Source: Amycolatopsis rifamycinica (GTDB taxonomy: Bacteria; Actinomycetota; Actinomycetes; Mycobacteriales; Pseudonocardiaceae). Taken from it: DNA of 64,000 nt. The stretch covers positions 1 through 64,000 of the forward strand of contig NZ_JMQI01000063.1 in NCBI RefSeq assembly GCF_000695625.1. Direction: 5' to 3'. The notes under the pieces were generated by a model, which was not told where the DNA came from, ran no database searches, and saw only the letters and a program-made list of their open reading frames with translations. Below, piece by piece: positions 41,657 to 49,942 of this stretch. Within the stretch, counting starts at the first letter, position 1. Every line of letters starts with the position of its first letter. Both the position numbers and the translations under genes were made by a program.

Positions 41657-44600
41657 ATGGGGCCGGAAAATCTCTCTCGTCGTGAGCTTCTCGTCCGAAG
41701 TGGCGCAGCCGCCGCCGCACTGACCGTGGCCGGGGCGGGAGCAGCCCAGGCCGAGCCGGACGCCGCGCCGGACACCGGACGCGACGGCGTGGTGCTGCGG
41801 CAGGGCACGAACATGTCCGCCGCGCTCTCGCCGGACGGCCGGTGGATCGCGCTCGACCTGGTCACCGGGATCTGGGTGCTGCCCGCCGGCGGTGGCCGCG
41901 CCCGGCGGCTCACCGACGACCTGCAGGACGCCACGCTCCCCACCTGGTCGCCGGACGGCCGCCGGATCGCGTTCCAGTCGTACCGCGACGGCAACTTCCA
42001 CCTGTACGTCATCGATGCCGCCGGTAGTACGCCCCGCAAGCTCACCAGCGGGCGATTCGACCATCGGGAGCCTGTGTTCTCACCGGACGGCACCAAGATC
42101 GCCTTCAGCAGCGACCGGGACGGCAGCTACGGCATCCACCTGCTCGACGTCGCCTCCGGAGCGATCAGCACGGTGGTGTCCACCGCGGACGAAGAGGCGT
42201 CGCCGCGCTGGTCGGCCGACGGCACGAAGATCGTCTTCACCGTGAACGACACCGCCATCGACGTCGTCACCCTCGCCACCGGCGCCCGCACGCGCCTGAT
42301 CACCGCGACCGGCACCGACAAGCTCTACGGCCCCGCGTTCGGTCCCGGCGGGCAGCCCAGCTACCTGCGGCTGCGGGGCGCCGAAGCGGACCTCATGCTC
42401 GGCGAGGAGCAGCTGACCCGGGGCGAGGACGTCTTCGGCTTCGCCGCGAACTGGTCCGGGTCCGCCGTGCTCTACACCGCCGACGGACGCATCCGGCGGC
42501 GCGAGCGGTCCGGCGCCGTCAAGGACATCCCGTTCGAAGCCGGCGTGTCCACGGCGCCGCGCGACTACCGGAGGCGCGTCCGCGACCTGGACTCGCCCGC
42601 GCCGCGGCCCGTCCGCGGCATCGCCGGCCCGGTGGTGTCCCGGGACGGCAAGCGAATCGCGTTCCGGGCCCTCAACGCGATCTACGTCGTCGCGGCCGGC
42701 GGTGGCCGCCCGCAGCGGCTGATCGGCGACGGCTACTTCGCCTCCGACCCGGACTTCCACCCGGACGGGACGAAGCTGCTCTACACGAGCGACCGGCTCG
42801 GCACCGCCGACCTGTGGGTGCGGGACCTCGGCACCGGCCGGGACACCGTCCTGACCCAGCTGGCGGGCGCCCAGGTCGCGCCGCGGTGGTCGCCGGACGG
42901 CGGCCGGGTGGCCTACGCCGACCAGGACGGCGCCACGTGGATCCACGACGTCGCGACGGCCCGGGCCCAGCAGGTGACGCCGCCGCTGTTCATGCCGGGC
43001 CGGCCCACCTGGTCGCCCGACGGGTCGGTGCTCGCGCTGGCCGCGGTCAAGCCGTACTCGAAGCGCTACCGCGAGGGCACGAGCCAGATCCTCACGGTCG
43101 ACCTGAAGACCCACGAACTCCGCTACGCCGAGCCGATGCCGTTCCGCTCGCTCGCCACCCGCGGCGACGACGGTCCACTGTGGTCACCCGACGGCCGGTT
43201 CCTGGCGTTCACGGTGGAAAGCGTCGCCTGGATCGCCCCGGTCGACGGCGCCGGAAAGCTCGTCGGCGAGCCGCGGCAGGTCACCCACGACGTCACCGAT
43301 TCCCTGGCCTGGCAGGGGAACGACACGCTCGTGTACCTGTCGAAGGGACAGCTCAAGGCGCAGCGGATCACCGGCGGCGCGCCGCGCACGATCCGGCTCG
43401 ACTTCACGTGGGCCCGGCCGCGCCCGCCGCGCCCGACCGTCATCCACGTCGGCGCGGCGTGGGACGGCGTCGCCCGCACGCTGCGGCGGGACGTCGACAT
43501 CGTCGTCGACGGCGGCCGGATCGCCGATGTCCGGCCGCACCGGGACGCGCCGGGGACCGTCGACGCGCACGACCTGACCGCCATGCCCGGGCTCGTCGAC
43601 ATCCACAACCACTGGCACCTGCGCGGCAGGCAGTGGGGTGACCGGCAGGGCAGGCTGTGGCTGTCCTACGGCATCACCACGACCCGCTCGCCCGGCGACC
43701 CGGTGTACCAGATGCTGGAGACGCGCGAGGCCCTGGAATCCGGGAACCGCGTCGGGCCGAGGTACTTCGGCACCGGGGAGGCCATCGACGGCTCCCGGAT
43801 CTACTACAACTTCATGCGGCCGACGCTTTCGCCCGGGCAGCTGGACCTCGAGCTGTCCCGCGCGGTCGAGCTGGAGTACGACATGATCAAGACGTACGTC
43901 CGGTTGCCCGTCGCCTACCAGCAGGCCGTGGTCCGGGCCGCGCACCGGGCGGGCATCCCGCTGTCGTCGCACTACCTGTACCCGGCGGCGAACATCGGCA
44001 TGGACGCGATGGAGCACACCGGCGCCACCAACCGGCTCGGGTACTCGCACACCGTCAGCCGGATCGGCCGGGCGTACCAGGACGCGATCGCCTTGTTCGT
44101 CCGCTCGGGGATGTCGATCACGCCGACGTTGTTCACGTCGCGGGCGTTGTACGCCGACGACAAGTCGCTGGTGACCGACGAGCGCACCGAGGTCCTGTTC
44201 CCACCGTGGGAGTACCAGCAGCTCAAGGCCACGGCCGACACCGCGGGCAACCCGGAGAACGCCTACCTCCGCCAGGTCCTCGCCGGGAACGTCGACATGG
44301 TGCTGCGGATCCACCGGGCGGGCGGGTTCGTGGTCACCGGCACGGACTCCCCGCTGGACAACGTGGCCGTCTCCACCCACCAGAACCTGCGGGCCATGGT
44401 CGCGTTCGGGTTCACCCCGTACGAGGCGCTCACCACCGCCACCCGCAACCCGGCGCGGTGGCTGGGCCTGGAGGACCGGATCGGGGTGCTCAAGCGAGGT
44501 GCGTACGCCGATCTGTCGCTCGTCAGCGGCAACCCGTTGCAGGACATCAAGGCGGCCGCGAACGTCCGCACCGTCATGGTCGGCGGGGTGCTGCGCACGG

Positions 44601-44740
44601 TCGGCGAGCTGCTGGCGCCCTTCCGGGACCAGCCGGCGCACCGGGCGGCCACCGAGGTGGCGCCCGCTGCCCGATCGGCGGAGAAGCAGCACTGGTGGCA
44701 CGTCCCGGAGTGGTCGGAACACGTGTGCTGCGCGGGCTGA
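41657..44740 (+). CDS. Exported TolB-like beta-propeller amidohydrolase
   Basis: The 1027-residue protein has a twin-arginine signal (LSRRELLVRSG then an Ala-rich helix ending AQA). WD40/TolB-type propeller blades occupy about 45-600, each marked by a SPDG motif (ALSPDGRWIA, WSPDGRRIAF, FSPDGTKIAF). An amidohydrolase (about 600-1010) carries metal ligands in DIHNHWHLRG, the SSHYLYP and MEHTGA histidines and GTDSPLD. It probably hydrolyses a peptide-like or cyclic amide substrate outside the cell; the substrate is unknown. CATAGT (41644-41649) ends 7 nt before the ATG at 41657, so a leaderless start is chosen over the GTG at 41648. Confidence 0.88.
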   Translation: MGPENLSRRELLVRSGAAAAALTVAGAGAAQAEPDAAPDTGRDGVVLRQGTNMSAALSPDGRWIALDLVTGIWVLPAGGGRARRLTDDLQDATLPTWSPDGRRIAFQSYRDGNFHLYVIDAAGSTPRKLTSGRFDHREPVFSPDGTKIAFSSDRDGSYGIHLLDVASGAISTVVSTADEEASPRWSADGTKIVFTVNDTAIDVVTLATGARTRLITATGTDKLYGPAFGPGGQPSYLRLRGAEADLMLGEEQLTRGEDVFGFAANWSGSAVLYTADGRIRRRERSGAVKDIPFEAGVSTAPRDYRRRVRDLDSPAPRPVRGIAGPVVSRDGKRIAFRALNAIYVVAAGGGRPQRLIGDGYFASDPDFHPDGTKLLYTSDRLGTADLWVRDLGTGRDTVLTQLAGAQVAPRWSPDGGRVAYADQDGATWIHDVATARAQQVTPPLFMPGRPTWSPDGSVLALAAVKPYSKRYREGTSQILTVDLKTHELRYAEPMPFRSLATRGDDGPLWSPDGRFLAFTVESVAWIAPVDGAGKLVGEPRQVTHDVTDSLAWQGNDTLVYLSKGQLKAQRITGGAPRTIRLDFTWARPRPPRPTVIHVGAAWDGVARTLRRDVDIVVDGGRIADVRPHRDAPGTVDAHDLTAMPGLVDIHNHWHLRGRQWGDRQGRLWLSYGITTTRSPGDPVYQMLETREALESGNRVGPRYFGTGEAIDGSRIYYNFMRPTLSPGQLDLELSRAVELEYDMIKTYVRLPVAYQQAVVRAAHRAGIPLSSHYLYPAANIGMDAMEHTGATNRLGYSHTVSRIGRAYQDAIALFVRSGMSITPTLFTSRALYADDKSLVTDERTEVLFPPWEYQQLKATADTAGNPENAYLRQVLAGNVDMVLRIHRAGGFVVTGTDSPLDNVAVSTHQNLRAMVAFGFTPYEALTTATRNPARWLGLEDRIGVLKRGAYADLSLVSGNPLQDIKAAANVRTVMVGGVLRTVGELLAPFRDQPAHRAATEVAPAARSAEKQHWWHVPEWSEHVCCAG

Positions 44741-44753
44741 TTACCAGCCCGCG
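44731..44753. terminator. Terminator spanning both convergent stop codons
   Basis: CGCGGGCTG (44731-44739) and CAGCCCGCG (44745-44753) form a 9-bp stem whose ATTAC loop holds the junction between the two stop codons. The two genes have no spacer between them. Confidence 0.65.
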
Positions 44754-46180
44754 GGGAGGGGACGGCCTTCGGCGAAGCCGGCCGCCGACTGGACGCCCAG
44801 GAGCGCGCGCTCGTGGAACTCCTCGAGGGTCCGCGCGCCCGCGTACGTGCAGGAAGAGCGCACACCGGAGCCGATCGAGTCCAGCAGGTCCTCGACACCG
44901 GGCCGCTGCGGGTCGAGGGCCATCCGCGACGACGAGATGCCCTCCTCGAACAGCGCCTTGCGCGCGCGGTCGAACGAGTTGTCCGTGCGCGTCCGCGCGC
45001 CGACGGCCCGCTTCGACGCCATGCCGAACGACTCCTTGTAGGGACGGCCCTGCTCGTCGAACCGCAGGTCGCCGGGGGATTCGTAGGTGCCGGCGAACCA
45101 CGAGCCGACCATCGCCGCGGACGCGCCGGCGGCCAGCGCCAGCGCGACGTCACGCGGGTGGCGGACCCCGCCGTCGGCCCAGACGTGCTTGCCCAGCTCG
45201 CGGGCGGCGGCCGCGCACTCGGCCACCGCGGAGAACTGCGGACGGCCCACGCCGGTCATCATCCGGGTGGTGCACATCGCGCCCGGCCCGACGCCGACCT
45301 TGACGACGTCCGCGCCGGCCTGGATCAGGTCCCGCGTGCCCTCGGCCGTGACCACGTTGCCGGCGACCACCGGGACCCGCGGCGACACCGACCGGACGGC
45401 CTTCAGCGCGGCGATCATCTTCTCCTGGTGCCCGTGCGCGGTGTCGACGACCAGCACGTCGACGCCCGCCTCCAGCACCGCGGCCGCCTTCGCCGCGACA
45501 TCGCCGTTGACCCCGACCGCCGCGGCGACGCGCAGCCTGCCCGCGTCGTCGACGGCGGGGGTGTAGATCTCCGCGCGCAGCGCGCCGACGGCGGTCAGGA
45601 CGCCCGCGAGCCGGCCCTCGGCGTCGAGGCCGAGCGCCAGCTGGGCGCCGTGGCTGTTCAGCAGTTCGAACACCTCACGCGCCGGCGTGGCCAGCGGAAC
45701 CGCGACGACCGGCGGCTGCGCGACGTCGGCGAGACGCGCGAAGCGGTCGACGCCCGCGCAGGCGGCTTCGTCGACGATGCCGACCGGGCGGCCTTCGCCG
45801 TCCACGACGACAACGGCGCCGTGCGCGCGCTTGTGGACCAGGTTGAGGGCGTCGGCGACCGCGTCACCGCCGGTCAGCACCAGCGGCGTGTCCCAGACCG
45901 GGTGGCGGCTCTTGACCCACCCGACGATCTCGGCGACGGCGGGGCTGTCCACATCTTGGGGCAGGACGACCAGGCCGCCGCGGCGGGCGACGGTCTCGGC
46001 CATCCGGCGGCCGGCGACCGCGGTCATGTTCGCGACGACGATCGGGATGGTCGCGCCGGTGCCGTCCGCGGTGGAGAGGTCGACGTCGAAGCGGGACTCC
46101 ACGTCCGAGCGGTTCGGCAGGAGGAACACGTCGTCGTAGGTCAGGTCGTGGGCGGGCCGGTGGCCGTCGAGGAAACGCAC
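44741..46180 (-). CDS. guaB1: GuaB1-type IMP dehydrogenase-related protein (GMP reductase)
   Basis: The 479-residue (beta/alpha)8 enzyme has two CBS domains (about 95-210) inserted in the barrel and the catalytic loop GPGAMCTTRMMTGVG with its Cys near 308. It belongs to the actinobacterial GuaB1 group; the mycobacterial member was shown to be a GMP reductase (GMP to IMP) controlled through its CBS domains, not an IMP dehydrogenase. The GTG at 46180 follows TAGTCT (46189-46194, minus) by 8 nt: leaderless. The gene is not beside other purine genes here. Confidence 0.92.
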   Translation of the reverse strand: MRFLDGHRPAHDLTYDDVFLLPNRSDVESRFDVDLSTADGTGATIPIVVANMTAVAGRRMAETVARRGGLVVLPQDVDSPAVAEIVGWVKSRHPVWDTPLVLTGGDAVADALNLVHKRAHGAVVVVDGEGRPVGIVDEAACAGVDRFARLADVAQPPVVAVPLATPAREVFELLNSHGAQLALGLDAEGRLAGVLTAVGALRAEIYTPAVDDAGRLRVAAAVGVNGDVAAKAAAVLEAGVDVLVVDTAHGHQEKMIAALKAVRSVSPRVPVVAGNVVTAEGTRDLIQAGADVVKVGVGPGAMCTTRMMTGVGRPQFSAVAECAAAARELGKHVWADGGVRHPRDVALALAAGASAAMVGSWFAGTYESPGDLRFDEQGRPYKESFGMASKRAVGARTRTDNSFDRARKALFEEGISSSRMALDPQRPGVEDLLDSIGSGVRSSCTYAGARTLEEFHERALLGVQSAAGFAEGRPLPAGW

Positions 46181-46224
46181 GAGTCACCAGACTACCTGCC
46201 GGGCCCGTGGCAGGATCTGAGGGT
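46181..46224. promoter_or_regulatory. 44-bp divergent promoter, guaB1 and DUF309 gene
   Basis: Two -10-like hexamers sit in only 44 nt: TAGTCT (minus, 46189-46194) and CAGGAT (plus, 46211-46216), each 8 nt from its start codon. The -35 box of each promoter must fall in the other promoter or inside the opposite gene, so the two promoters should interfere. Confidence 0.5.
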
Positions 46225-46695
46225 ATGAGCCGCGACCGGGACGCCGAGGGACGGGCACGCAACGCACGGCCGCGCGACGGCCTCGGCCGGCCGCTGCCGT
46301 ACGGCACGGAAGGGATCGAGCGCCAGCCGGAAGGCGTCGCGCGGACTCCGGCGCAAACGCTTGCGGAGGCCCAGCGGCTGCTCGACGACGGCAAGCCGTT
46401 CCACGCGCACGAGGTGTTCGAAGACGCCTGGAAGACGACCGACGGGCCGGACCGCGAGCTCTGGCGCGGTCTCGCGCAGCTCGCCGTCGGCCTGACGCAC
46501 GCGGCGCGCGGCAACAACGTCGGCGCCGTGTCGCTGCTGGAGCGGGGCGCGGCGAACATCGAGCCGTTCCGGGGTGAGCCGCCGCACGGCGTCGACGTCG
46601 CCGGGCTGCAGGAGTGGGCGCGTGGCCTGGCCGAAGAGGCGAAGCAGCGCGTACGAACCGAGCCGGTTCCGCCCCGCTTGACCGGCCTGAGCTGA
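46225..46695 (+). CDS. DUF309 domain protein
   Basis: The 156-residue protein has an Arg/Gly-rich polar N-terminus (about 1-45) and a DUF309 helical domain (about 50-140) with the signature FHAHEVFEDAWK followed by GLAQLAVGLTHAARGN. DUF309 proteins are small helical proteins of unknown function, sometimes fused to nucleotide enzymes. The ATG at 46225 has no ribosome site, while the -10-like CAGGAT is 8 nt upstream, so a leaderless message is likely. It may be co-transcribed with the next gene (13-nt gap). Confidence 0.85.
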   Translation: MSRDRDAEGRARNARPRDGLGRPLPYGTEGIERQPEGVARTPAQTLAEAQRLLDDGKPFHAHEVFEDAWKTTDGPDRELWRGLAQLAVGLTHAARGNNVGAVSLLERGAANIEPFRGEPPHGVDVAGLQEWARGLAEEAKQRVRTEPVPPRLTGLS

Positions 46696-46708
46696 TAGAC
46701 ACTTCCGG

Positions 46709-47221
46709 GTGCTGACCGTATCTGGTGCCGCGATCATCGCGGCCATCGCTTCGCTGGCCGGGGTCACCCTGGGGGCGCTGCTCGAGCCGCTGAAGCTCAA
46801 CGCCGCGCGGCGGGCGAAGCTGCGGCAGGACCGGGCCGACCGCTGTGCGGGCCTGATCGAAGCCGCGACACGGGCGCGCAAGCACATCGTCGACACCAAT
46901 GTGATCCACCGCCGGCGGAAGCTGGCCAAGGCGCTCGAGACCGACCCGCAGCGCGAGATCGAGTTCGAAGACGCGTACTACACGGCTCGCACCGACATGC
47001 GCGCGTTCTACGGGCTGCTCGTGATGAGCGGTCCGGACGAACTGGTCGAGCAGGCGAACGTGCTCCGCCGGAAGGAGATGGAACTCCACCACACCCGGTG
47101 GGAGCTCGACGACGGGAAGTTCGACCGGCGGTTCCTGCCCACGCCGGTCCGGGAAGCCGGCGCCGCCTTCGACCGGGCGATCGAGGAGTTCGCCCTCGTC
47201 GCCCGCAAGCACACCTCCTGA
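46709..47221 (+). CDS. Unknown membrane-anchored helical protein
   Basis: The 170-residue protein has one N-terminal transmembrane helix (about 3-25; GAAIIAAIASLAGVTLGALLE) followed by a basic helical region (RRAKLRQDRADRC) and acidic/basic helices to the end, which looks like a cytoplasmic coiled domain. No family is recognised. The GTG start comes 13 nt after the DUF309 stop without a clear ribosome site; GACACT is close upstream. Confidence 0.65.
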   Translation: MLTVSGAAIIAAIASLAGVTLGALLEPLKLNAARRAKLRQDRADRCAGLIEAATRARKHIVDTNVIHRRRKLAKALETDPQREIEFEDAYYTARTDMRAFYGLLVMSGPDELVEQANVLRRKEMELHHTRWELDDGKFDRRFLPTPVREAGAAFDRAIEEFALVARKHTS

Positions 47222-47248
47222 AGGGCACTTTCACGTGAAAGTGCCCTT
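47221..47248. terminator. 28-bp perfect palindrome with CTTTCACGTGAAAG core
   Basis: AAGGGCACTTTCAC and its exact reverse complement meet without loop between two convergent genes whose stops are only 30 nt apart. The core is the same as at 22189-22245. Confidence 0.75.
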
Positions 47249-47251
47249 CTG

Positions 47252-47875
47252 TCAGGGTTGGTCCCAGCCGTCCGAGGCCGCCTTTTCGGCGCCGATCGTG
47301 GTGCCTTCGCCGTGTCCTGTGTGGACTTTCGTCGTGTCCGGGAGCGTGAAGAGCTTCTCGCGGATGGAGCGCACGATCGTCGGGTAGTCCGAATAGGACC
47401 GTCCGGTGGCGCCGGGGCCGCCGTGGAAGAGCGTGTCGCCGGTGAAGAGCACGCCCAGTTCGGCCGCGTACAGGCAGACCGCGCCGGGTGCGTGCCCCGG
47501 GGTGTGGATGACCTGCAGCGCCGTGCCCGCGATGGTGATCACCTCGCCGTCGGCCAGTTCGCCGTCCGGGGCGCGGTCCGGGTGGGTGAGGTCCCAGACG
47601 ACCCGGTCGTCCGGGTGCAGCAGGATCGGCGCGCCGGTCGCGGCGGCGAGCTCCGGGGCGGCGTTGACGTGGTCGTTGTGCGCGTGGGTGCAGACGATCG
47701 CGGCCAGCTTCCGCTCGCCCACGACGTTTTCGATCGCCTTCGCGTCGTGCGCGGCGTCGATCACGATGACTTCCGCGTCGTCGCCCACGATCCACACGTT
47801 GTTGTCGACGTCCCAGCTGCCCCCGTCGAGCCGGAAGACGCCGGAGGTCACCAGGTTCTGCACGATCGCCGTCAT
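47252..47875 (-). CDS. Metallo-beta-lactamase-fold hydrolase (glyoxalase II-like)
   Basis: The 207-residue protein has the full binuclear zinc motif CTHAHNDHV (about 62-70), then HTPGHAPG (about 126), FTGDTLF (about 145) and a final HTGHGEGTT. This set and the small size fit glyoxalase II-like or mycothiol-thioester hydrolases; the substrate is unknown. The ATG at 47875 comes 7 nt after TAGGGT (47883-47888, minus), so the mRNA is probably leaderless. It is divergent from the Old Yellow Enzyme gene. Confidence 0.9.
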   Translation of the reverse strand: MTAIVQNLVTSGVFRLDGGSWDVDNNVWIVGDDAEVIVIDAAHDAKAIENVVGERKLAAIVCTHAHNDHVNAAPELAAATGAPILLHPDDRVVWDLTHPDRAPDGELADGEVITIAGTALQVIHTPGHAPGAVCLYAAELGVLFTGDTLFHGGPGATGRSYSDYPTIVRSIREKLFTLPDTTKVHTGHGEGTTIGAEKAASDGWDQP

Positions 47876-47972
47876 GCGCCCGACCCTAGTGGTCATTCGC
47901 CGGGTAGATGACATACCGACGGTATGCTACCGTCGAGTCATCTTACTGTGAGTAAGTTCGAGAGGTGGCGCG
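47876..47972. promoter_or_regulatory. Divergent control region with two palindromes
   Basis: CATACC-GAC-GGTATG (47912-47926) and CTTACTGTGAGTAAG (47942-47956) are each 15-bp near-perfect palindromes. The first overlaps TATGCT (47923-47928), a -10-like box for the oxidoreductase gene. Both look like TetR- or GntR-type operators, but no regulator gene is adjacent. Confidence 0.55.
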
Positions 47973-49187
47973 ATGACCCGGGACCTCCTGGCGGAGCCGC
48001 TGAAGCTGCGTTGCGGCGCGGAGCTGCCGAACCGCCTGGTGAAATCGGCCCTGAGCGAGCAGCTGGGCGACCGCCGCAACGCGCCCACCCGCGAACTCGC
48101 GCAGCTGTACCGGACCTGGGCCCGCGGCGGCGCGGGCACGCTGGTCACCGGGAACGTCATGGTCGACCCCGCCGCGCTCGGCGAGCCGCGCAACGTGGCC
48201 GCGACGCCGGATCCGGCCGGCTACCGGCCGTGGGCCGCCGCGGTCGAGGGCACGGACGCGCGGCTGTGGGTGCAGCTCAACCACCCCGGCCGGCAGAGCC
48301 CGCGGTACCTGTCCCGTCAGCCGGTGGCCCCGTCCGCGGTGCCCTTCGGCGATCGAGGCGTCCGTACGGCCTTCGCCGCCCCGCGGGCCCTGACCGGCGA
48401 AGAGATCGAAGCGATCATCGAGCGCTTCGGCGTCGCGGCGCGCACGTTCGTCGAAGCGGGCTTCGCGGGCGTGCAGATCCACGGCGCCCACGGCTACCTG
48501 GTCTCGCAATTCCTTTCCCCGCTGACGAACCTGCGGACCGACGCCTGGGGCGGCGACGCCGTCCGCCGCCGCCGGTTCCTGCTCGAGGTGGTCCGGCGAG
48601 TGCGCGAGGCGGTCGGCGACGGCGTGCCGGTGTCGGTCAAGCTCAACAGCGCCGACTTCCAGCGCGGCGGCTTCACCGAGGAGGAGTCCCTGGCGGTCGT
48701 GCGCGAACTCGGCGAAGCCGGCGTCGACCTGCTGGAGGTATCGGGCGGCACGTACGAGCAGGCCGTGATGATGGGCGGCGGCCGCGCGAGCACCCAGGCA
48801 CGTGAGGCCTATTTCCTCGACTACGCGGCGAAGGCCCGCTCGGTGTCCGATGTCGCATTGATGGTCACCGGCGGGTTCGCGACACCGGAGGGCATGACCG
48901 AAGCCCTGCGCTCGGGCGAGGTCGACGCGATCGGCCTCGGCCGCCCGCTGATCGTCGACCCGGCCCTGCCGGCCCGGTTGCTCGCCGGCGACGACGTCCG
49001 CGCGGAACGGCGGTGCCCCAAGACCGGCATCCGCCTGGCCGACAGCCTCCTCGAGATCCAGTGGCACACCCGGCAGATGCACCGGATCGCCGCGGGCAAA
49101 CCGGTCGACCGCCGCGGCGCGTTCCCGACGTTCGTGCAGGCCGCGCTGACCGACGGGCTCAACGCCTTCCGCCGCGTCCGCGGCTGA
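47973..49187 (+). CDS. NADH:flavin oxidoreductase (Old Yellow Enzyme family)
   Basis: The 404-residue FMN enzyme is a TIM barrel. Visible are the strand-loop LRCGAELPNRLVKSAL at the start, QLNHPGRQSP near 108, the active-site IHGAHGYLVSQFLSPLTNLRTD near 170-190 and the phosphate loop VTGGFAT near 295 with AIGLGRPLI near 325. It reduces activated C=C bonds, often on electrophiles. The ATG has GAGAGG upstream. The two operator-like palindromes suggest induction by the substrate. Confidence 0.92.
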   Translation: MTRDLLAEPLKLRCGAELPNRLVKSALSEQLGDRRNAPTRELAQLYRTWARGGAGTLVTGNVMVDPAALGEPRNVAATPDPAGYRPWAAAVEGTDARLWVQLNHPGRQSPRYLSRQPVAPSAVPFGDRGVRTAFAAPRALTGEEIEAIIERFGVAARTFVEAGFAGVQIHGAHGYLVSQFLSPLTNLRTDAWGGDAVRRRRFLLEVVRRVREAVGDGVPVSVKLNSADFQRGGFTEEESLAVVRELGEAGVDLLEVSGGTYEQAVMMGGGRASTQAREAYFLDYAAKARSVSDVALMVTGGFATPEGMTEALRSGEVDAIGLGRPLIVDPALPARLLAGDDVRAERRCPKTGIRLADSLLEIQWHTRQMHRIAAGKPVDRRGAFPTFVQAALTDGLNAFRRVRG

Positions 49188-49207
49188 CCGAGACCGACCG
49201 GACGTCC

Positions 49208-49822
49208 CTAAGCAGGCTCGAGCGGCGTGAGGCGGCGGTCGTACAGGAGCGCGGCCGCGACCAGTGCGGTGAAGAAGAGCCCGATGAAGACGCAGTTCAG
49301 TGCCACCTGGCCGTAGCCGAGGGCGGCCGCGTCGACGAACGGGTACGGGTAGAAGCCGGTCAGTGCGCCGCGGGGGAGCGTGAACGCCAGCCACGCCAGC
49401 GGGTAGCTCAGCGACCACCAGACCGTTGGCCACGTGACGGCTCCGCGGGGGCCGACCAGGAGCCAGCCGAGCACGAACAGAAGTGGTGCCACCTTGTGCA
49501 GCATCGTGTCGGAAAACAGCGAAAGGCCGTGCAGCTCGTACAAGCCGGCCAAGGCGACCTGGTAGACGATGCCGGTCACGATGATGCCGGCCAGCGCGTC
49601 GAGCCAGAGGACGGTGAACAGCCGGCCGCGGGCCCGGCCCAGCGCGACCAGGGCCGAGGTGATCGCCACCAGCAGGTTCGAGTCGATCGTGAAGAAGCAG
49701 AGCAGGTTCGCGACCCGCCCGTCCGAGGCGCTCGCGGTGGCGACGACCTGGGTGACGAGCCCGGTCAGGGTGACCAGTGCGGTCACCGCGAACCAGGCGC
49801 GGGTGAGCTTCTCGCTGCGCAT
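49208..49822 (-). CDS. Pr6Pr family membrane protein
   Basis: The 204-residue protein has six hydrophobic segments and family features such as FTIDSNLLVAITS (about 44-56), HKVAPLLFVLGWLL (about 108-121) and GFYPYPFVDAAALGYGQV (about 158-175). It matches the actinobacterial Pr6Pr/F420-linked membrane group of unknown function. The ATG is at 49822. It is convergent with the oxidoreductase. Confidence 0.82.
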   Translation of the reverse strand: MRSEKLTRAWFAVTALVTLTGLVTQVVATASASDGRVANLLCFFTIDSNLLVAITSALVALGRARGRLFTVLWLDALAGIIVTGIVYQVALAGLYELHGLSLFSDTMLHKVAPLLFVLGWLLVGPRGAVTWPTVWWSLSYPLAWLAFTLPRGALTGFYPYPFVDAAALGYGQVALNCVFIGLFFTALVAAALLYDRRLTPLEPA

Positions 49823-49942
49823 CGCCGGAGCTTAGCTCCACTGTGGACCGATCGCCGCGAGGTGCGTCCCGGCGCCGTCCGTGCCCGGGTCCGGCCGCTA
49901 CGCCGCGAGCCGCAGGTTGCGCTTCTTCGTCGAGGCCTTTCG

